Positions 1 through 6,530 of a stretch of DNA of 8,838 nucleotides are shown one piece after another. The notes below the pieces were generated by a model. The model did no database searches, had not been told where the DNA came from, and saw only the letters and a list, made by a program, of their open reading frames with translations. Both the position numbers and the translations under genes were made by a program. Source of the DNA: CADCVT01 sp035940955 (GTDB lineage: Bacteria > Actinomycetota > Thermoleophilia > Solirubrobacterales > Solirubrobacteraceae). Positions within the stretch are counted from its first letter, which is position 1. Each line of letters begins with the position of its first letter. The stretch lies in contig DASZEJ010000123.1 of the NCBI GenBank assembly GCA_035940955.1, forward strand, positions 1-8,838. The letters run 5' to 3'.

Positions 1-2332
1 GCTGCGCCGCGTCCGCCTCCGCGCTGGCGCCCGCCGCGGCGACGCGCGCCCCGCGCCGGGCCTCCGGCAGCCGCGCGAGCCCGTCCGCCACCGCGGCGCG
101 CGCGTCGTCGAAGCGGCCCTGGCGGGCGTACGCCTCGCCGAGCAGCGCGGCGACCGGCGAGTGCCACTGAGGCTCCAGCGAGCGGACGGTGAGCTCGCGC
201 GCCTCCTCGGCCGCCTCCAGCGCGCCGTCGAGCTCGCCGCGGCCGAGCAGCAGCTCGGCGCGGCGCAGCAGGAAGTGCAGGCGCATGCGGACGGTGCCGG
301 ACGCCCGCGGGAGGTCGTCGGCCGACGCGTGCGCATCCGCCGCGTCCCAGTCGCCCAGGCAGAACTCGATCTCGGAGAGCGTGAACGACAGCCACTGCGA
401 GGGGGAGAGCCGGCCCGGCTCGGCGAGCCCCTCGAGCGCGACGTCGCGCCCCTCGACGCTGCGGCCGGCGTTGTGCAGCGCGTCGGCGAGGTTCCCGTAG
501 CCGCGGTCGACGCCCTCGAGCAGTCCGGCCTCGCGCGCCATCGCGATCGACGCGCGCAGCGCGGCCACTGCGCCGTCGACGTCGCCCCGCCGCACTCGCG
601 CGACACCGAGCGTGTTGAGCGCGTGCTGCTCGACGTCGGGCGCCCCCGCGGCCCGTGCCGCCTCGATCGCCTCGCGGCTGCGCGGCTCGGCCTCGGCGCG
701 GTCGGCGAGCATGAGCGCGGCGGCCTGCGACGCCAGCGCCTGCGCGCGCTCGCGCGACGGCTCACCGGCCGGCAGCAGCGCGAGCGCCCGGTCGTAGGCC
801 TCGAGCGCCAGCGAGCCCTTGCCGAGATGCCATCGCGCCTGCCCCAGGCGCTCGAGCAGGGCGGCCGCGCGCGCCGGCTCGGCGGCGTGGTCGAGCTCGT
901 CGAGCGCCTCGCAGAGCAGGGCCGCCGCCCGCTTCGGGTCGCCGGCGACCTCGTGCTGGTGGGCGGCGCGCCGCAGCAGCTCGACGTAGTCGAAGCCGGC
1001 GAGCGACTCGGGGTCGCCGAGCCGGCACCACAGCTCGAGCGCGCGCTCCAGCAGCGCCGCGGCCTCGCCGTTCGCGTGGACGTCGTCGGCGTAGCCGGCG
1101 GCGCGCAGCGCGGCGACGAACGCGCGCGGCCGGTCCCCGGCCTGGGCGTAGTGGTGCGCGACCTCGGCGGCGGCGTCGAGCGCGGCCGCGCCGCGCTCGC
1201 CCTCGCGGTCGCCGTCGCCGAGCCGCCGGCCGAGCGCCTCGGCGAGCGCGAGGTGCAGGTCCGTCCGCTCGCCCGGGAGGAGGTCGTCCTCGACCGCCTC
1301 GCGCAGCAGCGCGTGGCGGAACGCGTACCGGCCGCCGTCGTCCGGCACGAGCAGGCCGTGGGCGATGGTCTCGCGCAGCGCCTCGCGCAGCGGGCGGCCC
1401 TCGATGCCGCTGACGTCGCGCAGCACGTCGTGGTCGACGCGCTGGCCGGCGGCGACGACGCGCAGCAGCTCCTGCGCCGGCTCGGGCAGCGCCTCCACCC
1501 GCATGATCAGCGCGTCCCGGAGCGTCGGCGGCAGGTCGCCGCCCCCGTCCGGCCCGGCCGCCAGCAGCTCCTCGACGAAGAGGGGGTTGCCCTCGCTGCG
1601 CGCCAGCAGCCGGTCGAGCAGGACCACGTCGGGCTCCGCGCCGAGGATGTCGGTGAGCTGGGCGACCAGCTCCTCGCGCGTGAACGGGGTCAGCTCGATC
1701 CGGCGGGCGCGCTCGCCGCGCTCGAGCTCGGTCAGGACCGGGCGCAGCGGATGGCGCCGGTGCAGCTCGTCGGTGCGGTACGTGCAGACGACCAGCACGC
1801 GCTCGCGCCACAGCGCGCGGGCGAGGAAGACGAGGAAGTCCCGCGTCGAGCGGTCGGCCCAGTGCACGTCCTCGACGACCAGCACCACCGGCTGGTCGCG
1901 GCCCAGGCGCTCCAGCAGCGTCAGGAGCGCCTCGAAGATCCGCGCCTTGGGGGTGACCGTGCCGTCGCCGGGCGGCGGTGCTCCGCCGTCGCCCAGCTCG
2001 GGCAGCAGCCGGGCCAGCTCGGCGCGCGAGAGCCCGAGCGCGTCGAGCACCGGGTCGGCGCGCCGCGCCAGCGGCCTCAGCGCGGCGACGATCGGCGCGT
2101 ACGGCAGCTCGCCCGCGCCCAGCTCGACGCACTCGCCGAACAGCACGCGCGCCCCCGCGGCGCTCGCCCGGGTCGACAGCTCGGCGACGAGCCGCGTCTT
2201 GCCCATGCCGGACTCCCCGGTGACGAACGCGATGCGCGGCCGGCCGGCGGCCGCGTCCTCGAGCAGGCTCTGCAGCTCGGCGAGCTGCGACTCGCGGCCG
2301 ACGAACCGGGTGCTGCTGACACGCGCTGGCAC
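1..2332 (-). CDS. AAA/STAND regulatory ATPase with TPR-like region (LAL/LuxR-type or cyclase-associated), 3' end beyond window
   Basis: The frame begins at a GTG (2332-2330) and stays open to the left edge, giving about 777 codons without a stop, so the C-terminus is missing. The N-terminus reads MPARVSSTRFVGRESQLAEL, the usual lead-in of AAA_16 domains ('FVGRE'). It is followed by a Walker A motif GESGMGKT (residues about 39-46), a Walker B segment VVLVVEDVHWAD (about 149-160), a sensor-like CTYRTDEL (about 183-190), EGNPLFVEELL, and FRHALLREAV. From about residue 340 onward the protein is Ala/Leu/Glu-rich helical repeats of TPR type. Family knowledge: such proteins are large cytoplasmic signalling ATPases, often ending in a LuxR-type helix-turn-helix or carrying a cyclase domain; neither is visible here, so DNA binding is inference. 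An in-frame TGA (2356-2354) precedes the start. No Shine-Dalgarno is present, but CATACT lies 7 nt upstream, consistent with leaderless initiation. Ligand and targets are unknown. Confidence 0.9.
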   Translation of the reverse strand, partial: MPARVSSTRFVGRESQLAELQSLLEDAAAGRPRIAFVTGESGMGKTRLVAELSTRASAAGARVLFGECVELGAGELPYAPIVAALRPLARRADPVLDALGLSRAELARLLPELGDGGAPPPGDGTVTPKARIFEALLTLLERLGRDQPVVLVVEDVHWADRSTRDFLVFLARALWRERVLVVCTYRTDELHRRHPLRPVLTELERGERARRIELTPFTREELVAQLTDILGAEPDVVLLDRLLARSEGNPLFVEELLAAGPDGGGDLPPTLRDALIMRVEALPEPAQELLRVVAAGQRVDHDVLRDVSGIEGRPLREALRETIAHGLLVPDDGGRYAFRHALLREAVEDDLLPGERTDLHLALAEALGRRLGDGDREGERGAAALDAAAEVAHHYAQAGDRPRAFVAALRAAGYADDVHANGEAAALLERALELWCRLGDPESLAGFDYVELLRRAAHQHEVAGDPKRAAALLCEALDELDHAAEPARAAALLERLGQARWHLGKGSLALEAYDRALALLPAGEPSRERAQALASQAAALMLADRAEAEPRSREAIEAARAAGAPDVEQHALNTLGVARVRRGDVDGAVAALRASIAMAREAGLLEGVDRGYGNLADALHNAGRSVEGRDVALEGLAEPGRLSPSQWLSFTLSEIEFCLGDWDAADAHASADDLPRASGTVRMRLHFLLRRAELLLGRGELDGALEAAEEARELTVRSLEPQWHSPVAALLGEAYARQGRFDDARAAVADGLARLPEARRGARVAAAGASAEADAAQ

Positions 2333-2339
2333 GCTGGGG

Positions 2340-2345
2340 AGTATG
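2340..2345 (-). promoter_or_regulatory. Putative -10 element for leaderless start of the AAA ATPase gene
   Basis: On the minus strand CATACT (4 of 6 matches to TATAAT) ends 7 nt before the GTG start of the ATPase gene, in the 21-bp gap after the upstream small ORF. No Shine-Dalgarno is present and no clear -35 is seen. This would allow transcription starting at the GTG. The call is weak because hexamers of this quality can occur by chance. Confidence 0.25.
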
Positions 2346-2353
2346 CGTGGGGA

Positions 2354-2527
2354 TCAGCCGGCGGCGCGGACCGCCCGCCGCGTGAGCGCACGGCGCACCC
2401 TGCGGCGGCGGCGGCACCGGGGCGGCGCCGCGGGCGCAGGGCCGCCCGCGCCGCGCCGGCGCTCGGCGGCCTCCCGCATGTCGGCGAGGCGGGCGAGGGC
2501 CACGGCGTGGTGCAGGTGGGGATACAT
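2354..2527 (-). CDS. Small arginine-rich protein of unknown function (57 aa)
   Basis: This ATG-to-TGA ORF has 57 codons. It starts MYPHLHHAVALARLADMREA, passes through an Ala/Pro/Gly stretch (about residues 26-36), and ends in an arginine-rich tail (residues 37-57, with runs such as RCRRRRRVRRAL). The first 25 residues look like an amphipathic helix. I do not recognise a characterised family; from memory, short proteins with a similar plan (aromatic/His start, short helix with an AE-R-R motif, Arg-rich end) are common in high-GC actinobacteria. The ORF lies 21 bp upstream of, and in the same frame as, the AAA ATPase start, so the two are probably co-transcribed. The basic tail suggests contact with nucleic acid or membrane (inference). 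It could also be a chance ORF, since GC-rich DNA readily encodes Arg and Ala. No convincing ribosome binding site is seen. Confidence 0.5.
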   Translation of the reverse strand: MYPHLHHAVALARLADMREAAERRRGAGGPAPAAPPRCRRRRRVRRALTRRAVRAAG

Positions 2528-2545
2528 GCCTAGTCACCGTGCAGC

Positions 2546-2601
2546 TAAGGGGCCCGCCTCACATCGGGCGGATGGAGCGGATTCGCGCCCCCGACCCCTT
2601 A
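2546..2601 (-). terminator. Inverted repeat at the hyuB stop codon, possible transcript-end structure
   Basis: On the minus strand TAAGGGG (2601-2595), whose TAA is the hyuB stop codon, is perfectly complemented by CCCCTTA (2552-2546). The stem extends to 9 bp in RNA with one G-U wobble. Inside it a smaller hairpin can form, CCGCC (2571-2567) with GGCGG (2558-2554), which competes for one base. No U-tract follows, so this is not a classical intrinsic terminator. It could mark the end of the hyuAB transcript or be a processing or attenuation structure ahead of the small ORF and ATPase gene. The segment 2528-2598 holds nothing else I can name. Confidence 0.35.
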
Positions 2602-4077
2602 CGACGGCCGGCCGTGCCCGCCGCCGCCGGGCGTCTCGATCCGCAGGCGCTGGCCGGCGCGCAGCTCGCCCGTCGCCTTGGGCTCGAGCGCCTCGCCGTC
2701 GAGCAGGTTGCGGCCCTTCGCCCCCGGCTCGCCGCCGGCCGCGCCCGCGGGCGCGTGGCGGCGGCGCTCGGTGATGAGCGAGTACGTCATGTCCGCGAGC
2801 GCCTCGACCTCGCGGATCACGCCGTCGCCGCCGCGCCGCGCGCCCGCGCCGCCCGATCCGCGGCGGACGGCGTACTCGGTGACGCGCAGCGGGAACTCGA
2901 GCTCCAGCGCCTCGACCGGCGTGTTGAGCGTGTTGCTCATCGCGACGTGGACGCCGCTCGGGCCGTCGGCGTCCGGGCACGCGCCCTGCCCGCCGCCGAG
3001 CGTCTCGTAGTAGGTGAACGCGTCGCTGCCGAGCGTGAGGTTGTTCATCGTCCCCTGGCCCAGCGCGCGCCCGAACGCGCGCAGGACGAGGTCCGCGACG
3101 CGCGAGGAGGTCTCGACGTTCCCTCCCACCACGGCGGCGGGGGGACGGGCGTTGAGCAGCGAGCCCTCGGGCGCCGTGACGGTCAGGGGGCGCGCGGCCC
3201 CGGCGCTCGCGGGGATGTCCGGGTCGGTGAGGACGCGCAGCGCGAACAGGCAGGCGGACTCGGTGACCGCCAGCGGGCAGTTGAGGTTGCCCCGGTGCTG
3301 CGGCGCGCTGCCCGCGAAGTCGAGCAGCAGCTCGTCGCCCCGCACCTCGGCGCGCAGGCGCAGCTCGAGGTCGCCCTCGGCCGCCTCGAGGACGTCGACC
3401 GCCTCGCGCACCCCGTCCTCCATCGCGGCGAGCTGCGCGCGGGTGCGGCGCTCGGCGTAGTCGAGCACGGCCGCGGTCGCCTCGGCCAGCCGCTCGGGGC
3501 CGAGCCGGGCCGCCAGCTCGCCCAGCCGCCGCGCGCCGAGCGCGTTGGCGGCCGCCTGCGCGCGCAGGTCGGCGCGGCGCTGCTCGGGCTGGCGCATCCG
3601 GCCGGCCAGCTCGTCGACGAGCCCGGGCGTCAGCCGCTGCGGCGCGATCACCACGCCCTCCTCGTCGAGCGTGGTCGAGTCGGCCGGCATCGAGCCGGGG
3701 ATGCGCCCGCCGACGTCGGCGTGGTGCGCGCGGCTGGCGGCGAAGCCGAGCAGGCGCCCGTCGCGCAGGACCGGCGTGACGACGGTGATGTCGGGCAGGT
3801 GGGTGCCGCCGGCGAACGGGTCGTTGAGGATCCACGGCGTGCCGGCGGCGTGGTCCTCGTGCAGGACGGCGCGGACGGCGGCCGGCATCGCCCCGAGGTG
3901 GACGGGGATGTGCTCGGCCTGCATGACCATCTCGCCGGAGGCGTCGAAGAGGGCGGTCGAGCAGTCCCGCCGCTCCTTGATGTTCGCCGAGTGGGCCGCG
4001 CGGACCAGCACGGCGCCCATCTCCTCGCACGCGGCGCGCAGCGCGCCGGTCGCGACCTGCAGCTCAACGGGATCGAT
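2599..4077 (-). CDS. hyuB: HyuB-type subunit of hydantoinase/5-oxoprolinase family enzyme
   Basis: This is the B subunit of the ATP-dependent hydantoinase/oxoprolinase family; with HyuA it would open a cyclic amide (N-methylhydantoin, 5-oxoproline or similar) in the cytoplasm. Family motifs, numbered from the internal ATG at 4020: SANIKERRDCS (11-21), HIPVHLGAMP (37-46), NDPFAGGTHLPDI (66-78), RAHHADVGGRIPGSMP (97-112), later GGQGACPD, and the C-terminal TPGGGGHG. From the ATC at 4077 the protein has 492 residues, slightly short for the family. Start choice is a problem. The conserved N-terminus (DPVELQV...CEEMGAVLVRAA) begins 19 codons upstream of the first canonical start, ATG at 4020, and no ATG, GTG or TTG lies in frame at the right place. 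I extend to ATC (4077), where relatives have Met; a conservative start would be 4020. The extended gene overlaps the hyuA end by 14 bp, implying translational coupling. Substrate cannot be read from sequence. Confidence 0.92.
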   Translation of the reverse strand: MDPVELQVATGALRAACEEMGAVLVRAAHSANIKERRDCSTALFDASGEMVMQAEHIPVHLGAMPAAVRAVLHEDHAAGTPWILNDPFAGGTHLPDITVVTPVLRDGRLLGFAASRAHHADVGGRIPGSMPADSTTLDEEGVVIAPQRLTPGLVDELAGRMRQPEQRRADLRAQAAANALGARRLGELAARLGPERLAEATAAVLDYAERRTRAQLAAMEDGVREAVDVLEAAEGDLELRLRAEVRGDELLLDFAGSAPQHRGNLNCPLAVTESACLFALRVLTDPDIPASAGAARPLTVTAPEGSLLNARPPAAVVGGNVETSSRVADLVLRAFGRALGQGTMNNLTLGSDAFTYYETLGGGQGACPDADGPSGVHVAMSNTLNTPVEALELEFPLRVTEYAVRRGSGGAGARRGGDGVIREVEALADMTYSLITERRRHAPAGAAGGEPGAKGRNLLDGEALEPKATGELRAGQRLRIETPGGGGHGRPS

Positions 4078-5965
4078 CGAGCACCACCGTCCCGTGGTCG
4101 TCGACCGCGCCGGCCCAGCCGGCCGGCACCGCGAGCGTCGCCTCCGGCAGCGCGCAGATCGCCGGCCCCTCGACGCGCGTGCCGGGCGGCAGCTCGCCGC
4201 GCAGCACCGCCGTCCGGTCGCCCAGCACCGTCGCGCGCTCGCCCCGGTCGGGCGCCTCGCCCTCGGCGGCCAGCTCGACGTCGGCGCCCGGCGTCCGGGC
4301 CGTAGCGCGGACGGTCACGACCTCGACCTCGCCGTCCGGCTCGGTGAACCCGTACCGCTCCTCGTGCGCCTTCGGGAAGTCGCGCGGGTCGCTCACCGTC
4401 AGCTCGAACGACTGGCCCCGGAAGCGGCAGTCGTAGACGACCTCGGTGCGCGCGCGGCCGTCGCCGATGCGCTCCCGCGCGTCCGCGGCCAGCTCCTCGG
4501 CGTCGTAGTCGCGCCCGAGGACGGTCCGCTGGACGTCGACCCGCCGGTCGGCGGCCGCCAGCCCGAGCGCGCTCAGCACGCCGCTCGCGCGCGGGCAGAC
4601 GATGCGGTCGATCCCCAGCTCGTCGGCGATCGCGGCGGCGTGCAGGCCGCCGGCCCCGCCGAAGGCCAGCAGCGCGAACCCGCGCGGGTCGACGCCGCGC
4701 TCGACGGTCATGACCCGCAGCGCGCGGACCATCTCCGCGTTGGCGACGCGGACGATGCCGCGCGCGGCCTCGCCGGCCTCCATCCCGAGCGTCTCCAGCG
4801 CGCGCTCGGCGGCGTCCGCGTCGAGCGCCACGCCGCCGGCGAGCGGGGTGTCGCGGTCGAGCAGGCCGAGGACGAGGTTCGCGTCGGTGACCGTCGGCTC
4901 GGTGCCGCCGCGGCCGTAGCACGCCGGCCCCGGGTCGGCGCCCGCGCTGCGCGGGCCGACGCGCAGGGCGCCACCCGGGTCGATCCAGCCGATCGAGCCG
5001 CCGCCCGCGCCGACCGTGTGGATGTCGACCATCGGCAGCGTCAGCGGCCGGCCGCCGACCTCGCGCCCCGCGGTCTCGCGCACGCGCCCGCCCTCCACGA
5101 CGCACACGTCGCACGACGTTCCGCCCATGTCGAAGCACAGCAGGTCGGGGACGCCGGTCCGCTCGGCGATGAGCGCCGCCGCCGCGGCGCCGCCCGCCGG
5201 GCCGGACAGCACGCTCAGCGCGGCGTGCCGGGCGGCCAGCTCGGCGTCGGCCAGCCCGCCGCTCGACTGCATGATCGCCGGCTCGGGCAGCCCCTCCTCG
5301 CTCCCCGCCCGCACCAGCTCGCGCAGGTAGCGCGCCAGCAGCGGCGACAGCGCGGCGTCGACCTCGGTCGTCGCCGCGCGCTCGTACTCCCGGAACGTGC
5401 CCACGACGTCGTGCGACAGCGAGACGTGCACGCCGGGCGCGGCGGCGGCCAGCGCCTCGCCGAGCGCGCGCTCGTGCTCGGGGAAGCGGTCGGCGTGCAG
5501 CAGGCAGACGGCGACCGCCTCGGGCTCGTGGGCGAGGGCGGCGCGCGCCACGGCCGCCGGGTCGTCGAGCGCGCGCAGCACGCCCTCCGGCCCGGTGCGC
5601 TCGGGCGCGGCGACGCGCAGCTCCGGCGCCACGAGCGGCGGCGGGTGCGCCGCGCACAGCCGGTACAGGTCCCTGCGCCGCTGCCGGCCCAGCTCGACGA
5701 CGTCGGTGAAGCCCTCGGTCGCGATCAGGACGGTGCGCGCCGCGCGGCCCTCGAGCAGCGCGTTCGTCGCGACCGTCATCCCGTGGGCGAACGCGGTCAC
5801 CTCGCGCGCGTCGCGACCGGCGCGCTCCAGGGCGGCGCGGACCGCGTCGAGGACCCCGCGCGACTGGTCCTCGGGGGTCGACGGCGCCTTGGCCGTGATC
5901 GCCCGGCCGTCGACGACGAGCACGGCGTCGGTGAAGGTCCCGCCGACGTCCACCCCGAGCAGCAC
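4064..5965 (-). CDS. hyuA: HyuA-type ATPase subunit of hydantoinase/5-oxoprolinase family enzyme
   Basis: This 633-residue protein has the actin/ASKHA-type ATP-binding fold of hydantoinase A. Visible motifs are the phosphate loop GVDVGGTFTD (residues 4-13), FAHGMTVATNALLEG (59-73), IMQSSGGLAD (231-240), SVLSGPAGG (251-259), CFDMGGTSCDV (277-287), VDIHTVGAGGGS (313-324), SAGADPGPACYG (340-351), and LLAFGGAGGLHA towards the C-terminal third. Family knowledge: this subunit uses ATP to activate the cyclic amide that the HyuAB complex hydrolyses. Relatives include N-methylhydantoinase, 5-oxoprolinase and the ketone carboxylases. The small third subunit of acetone carboxylase is absent nearby, which favours a hydrolase. 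The start is GTG; nothing upstream within the 18-bp gap could extend the family N-terminus. It is somewhat shorter than the usual 650-720 residues. It lies 18 bp downstream of the Cys/His protein gene and overlaps hyuB, so all three are probably one operon. No transporter or specific regulator indicates the substrate. Confidence 0.95.
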   Translation of the reverse strand: MLLGVDVGGTFTDAVLVVDGRAITAKAPSTPEDQSRGVLDAVRAALERAGRDAREVTAFAHGMTVATNALLEGRAARTVLIATEGFTDVVELGRQRRRDLYRLCAAHPPPLVAPELRVAAPERTGPEGVLRALDDPAAVARAALAHEPEAVAVCLLHADRFPEHERALGEALAAAAPGVHVSLSHDVVGTFREYERAATTEVDAALSPLLARYLRELVRAGSEEGLPEPAIMQSSGGLADAELAARHAALSVLSGPAGGAAAAALIAERTGVPDLLCFDMGGTSCDVCVVEGGRVRETAGREVGGRPLTLPMVDIHTVGAGGGSIGWIDPGGALRVGPRSAGADPGPACYGRGGTEPTVTDANLVLGLLDRDTPLAGGVALDADAAERALETLGMEAGEAARGIVRVANAEMVRALRVMTVERGVDPRGFALLAFGGAGGLHAAAIADELGIDRIVCPRASGVLSALGLAAADRRVDVQRTVLGRDYDAEELAADARERIGDGRARTEVVYDCRFRGQSFELTVSDPRDFPKAHEERYGFTEPDGEVEVVTVRATARTPGADVELAAEGEAPDRGERATVLGDRTAVLRGELPPGTRVEGPAICALPEATLAVPAGWAGAVDDHGTVVLDRSR

Positions 5966-5972
5966 GCCCGGG

Positions 5973-5978
5973 AGCGTA
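5973..5978 (-). promoter_or_regulatory. Putative -10 element for leaderless hyuA transcript
   Basis: On the minus strand TACGCT, matching the actinobacterial TAnnnT pattern, ends 7 nt before the GTG of hyuA, inside the 18-bp gap after the upstream stop codon. No Shine-Dalgarno is seen, and the best -35 match upstream is poor. It may give an internal, leaderless transcript of hyuAB besides read-through from the upstream gene. Confidence 0.25.
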
Positions 5979-5983
5979 CGGGG

Positions 5984-6415
5984 CTAGGCCGCGACGACCA
6001 GCTCGGTCTCTTCGGTCTCCGCCAGGTGCTGGTGCGACGGGCAGTAGCCGTTGTGCGGCAGCGGCACGCGCTGGCACGCCGTGCCCTTGCGCGTCGTCGC
6101 GCGGCACTGCAGCGGGTTGCCGTGCACGTCGTAGCCCTGCTTCGGGATGCTGTCGAGGTACGTCTCGGCGGCCGCCACGTACGCGTGGATCACGCTCCAC
6201 GCACGGGCCTGCGCGGTCATGGGGAAGCAGAAGCGGACGTCGTTGAACAGCGTCCGGGCCGGCCGCGCGAAGTAGTGCCGATCGGTGGACAGACGCTCCA
6301 TGGTCGCCTCGCACGCCTTGAGCAGGTGCTCGTGGGCGCTGCGGCCGGGGCAGCCTGCGCGCGCATCGACGAGCGGCGCCAGCTCCCTGTAGATCCCCCG
6401 GCTGTACTGGAACAT
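5984..6415 (-). CDS. Uncharacterised 143-aa protein with C-terminal Cys/His (putative zinc-binding) motif
   Basis: I do not recognise a named gene. Residues 1-90 look helical and mostly soluble, with conserved-looking aromatic/basic patches (MFQYSRGIYREL; STDRHYFARPARTLFND). Residues 104-128 carry a clear motif C-x9-C-x10-C-x2-H (C104, C114, C125, H128, with H130 nearby) in the context CRATTRKGTACQR ... GYCPSHQH. From memory this resembles the short C-terminal Cys/His motif of DUF5763-type proteins (C-x-A-T-T-x-K-G-x-x-C ... YC-x2-H), which probably binds zinc. The tail is acidic (TEETE). There is no signal peptide or membrane segment. The ATG is supported by GAGGG at 6425-6421, 5 nt upstream, with a second GAGGAGG farther up. 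It has its own promoter-like sequence and lies 18 bp upstream of hyuA, so it probably leads the hyuAB transcript. A role as regulator or RNA/protein-binding factor is only inference. Confidence 0.82.
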   Translation of the reverse strand: MFQYSRGIYRELAPLVDARAGCPGRSAHEHLLKACEATMERLSTDRHYFARPARTLFNDVRFCFPMTAQARAWSVIHAYVAAAETYLDSIPKQGYDVHGNPLQCRATTRKGTACQRVPLPHNGYCPSHQHLAETEETELVVAA

Positions 6416-6420
6416 GGTGA

Positions 6421-6425
6421 CCCTC
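6421..6425 (-). promoter_or_regulatory. Shine-Dalgarno GAGGG for the 143-aa protein gene
   Basis: GAGGG lies 5 nt before the ATG at 6415. It is the only convincing ribosome binding site at correct spacing in the window, and it fixes this start. A stronger GAGGAGG (6436-6430) is 14 nt from the ATG, probably too far to be the main site. Confidence 0.6.
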
Positions 6426-6460
6426 GAACCCTCCTCTGGATCGCGCCCCCGGAGCGCGTG

Positions 6461-6489
6461 ATCATCGCCCAGGGCTGTACAGGCGACAA
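6461..6489 (-). promoter_or_regulatory. Putative promoter for the 143-aa protein gene and hyuAB
   Basis: On the minus strand a -35-like TTGTCG (6489-6484) and a -10-like GATGAT (6466-6461) are separated by exactly 17 nt, each matching 4 of 6 consensus bases. Transcription would start near 6454, giving a leader of about 40 nt that carries the Shine-Dalgarno. An 8-bp palindrome CTGTACAG (6475-6482) sits in the spacer and could be an operator. An alternative pairing, TCAACA with TGTACA at 17-nt spacing, is possible. Confidence 0.45.
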
Positions 6490-6500
6490 CGCTTACTTTG

Positions 6501-6530
6501 TTGATTTCGCGTTAAGGAGAGGCTTACGAT
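6501..6530 (+). promoter_or_regulatory. Putative plus-strand promoter reading antisense into nadB
   Basis: On the plus strand TTGATT (6501-6506) and TACGAT (6525-6530, a TAnnnT -10) are 18 nt apart in the AT-rich gap after nadB. A transcript would start near 6537 and run antisense to the 3' end of nadB. The only reading frame at its 5' end is ATG-CCC-TGA (6538-6546), so any product would be RNA. It may instead be a by-product of the AT-rich patch. Confidence 0.25.

Noticed and set aside
161..2533. A 790-codon open frame on the plus strand
   Set aside because: It is the codon-aligned antisense of the AAA ATPase and the small ORF. It has low-complexity composition and no motifs, whereas the minus strand has intact Walker A and B motifs.
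762..2537. A 591-codon minus-strand open frame over the ATPase region
   Set aside because: It is a frame-shifted reading of the ATPase gene: the Walker A region reads GVRHGQDA instead of GESGMGKT. The product is nearly all Arg, Ala, Gly and Pro.
4064..5965. hyuAB as an acetone or acetophenone carboxylase
   Set aside because: Those relatives share the fold but are longer or need extra subunits, and no such gene is adjacent. A hydantoinase/oxoprolinase-type hydrolase is the simpler reading, although the substrate stays open.
3648..6314. An 888-codon minus-strand open frame spanning hyuA
   Set aside because: It is an out-of-frame shadow of hyuA and hyuB, with Arg/Ala/Gly-rich sequence and no domains; the correct hyuA frame holds every family motif.
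6442..6458. Stem CGCGC-N7-GCGCG as an intrinsic terminator for nadB
   Set aside because: The stem is only 5 bp, has no U-tract, and lies beyond the promoter-like sequence of the next gene, so it is poorly placed to end the nadB transcript.
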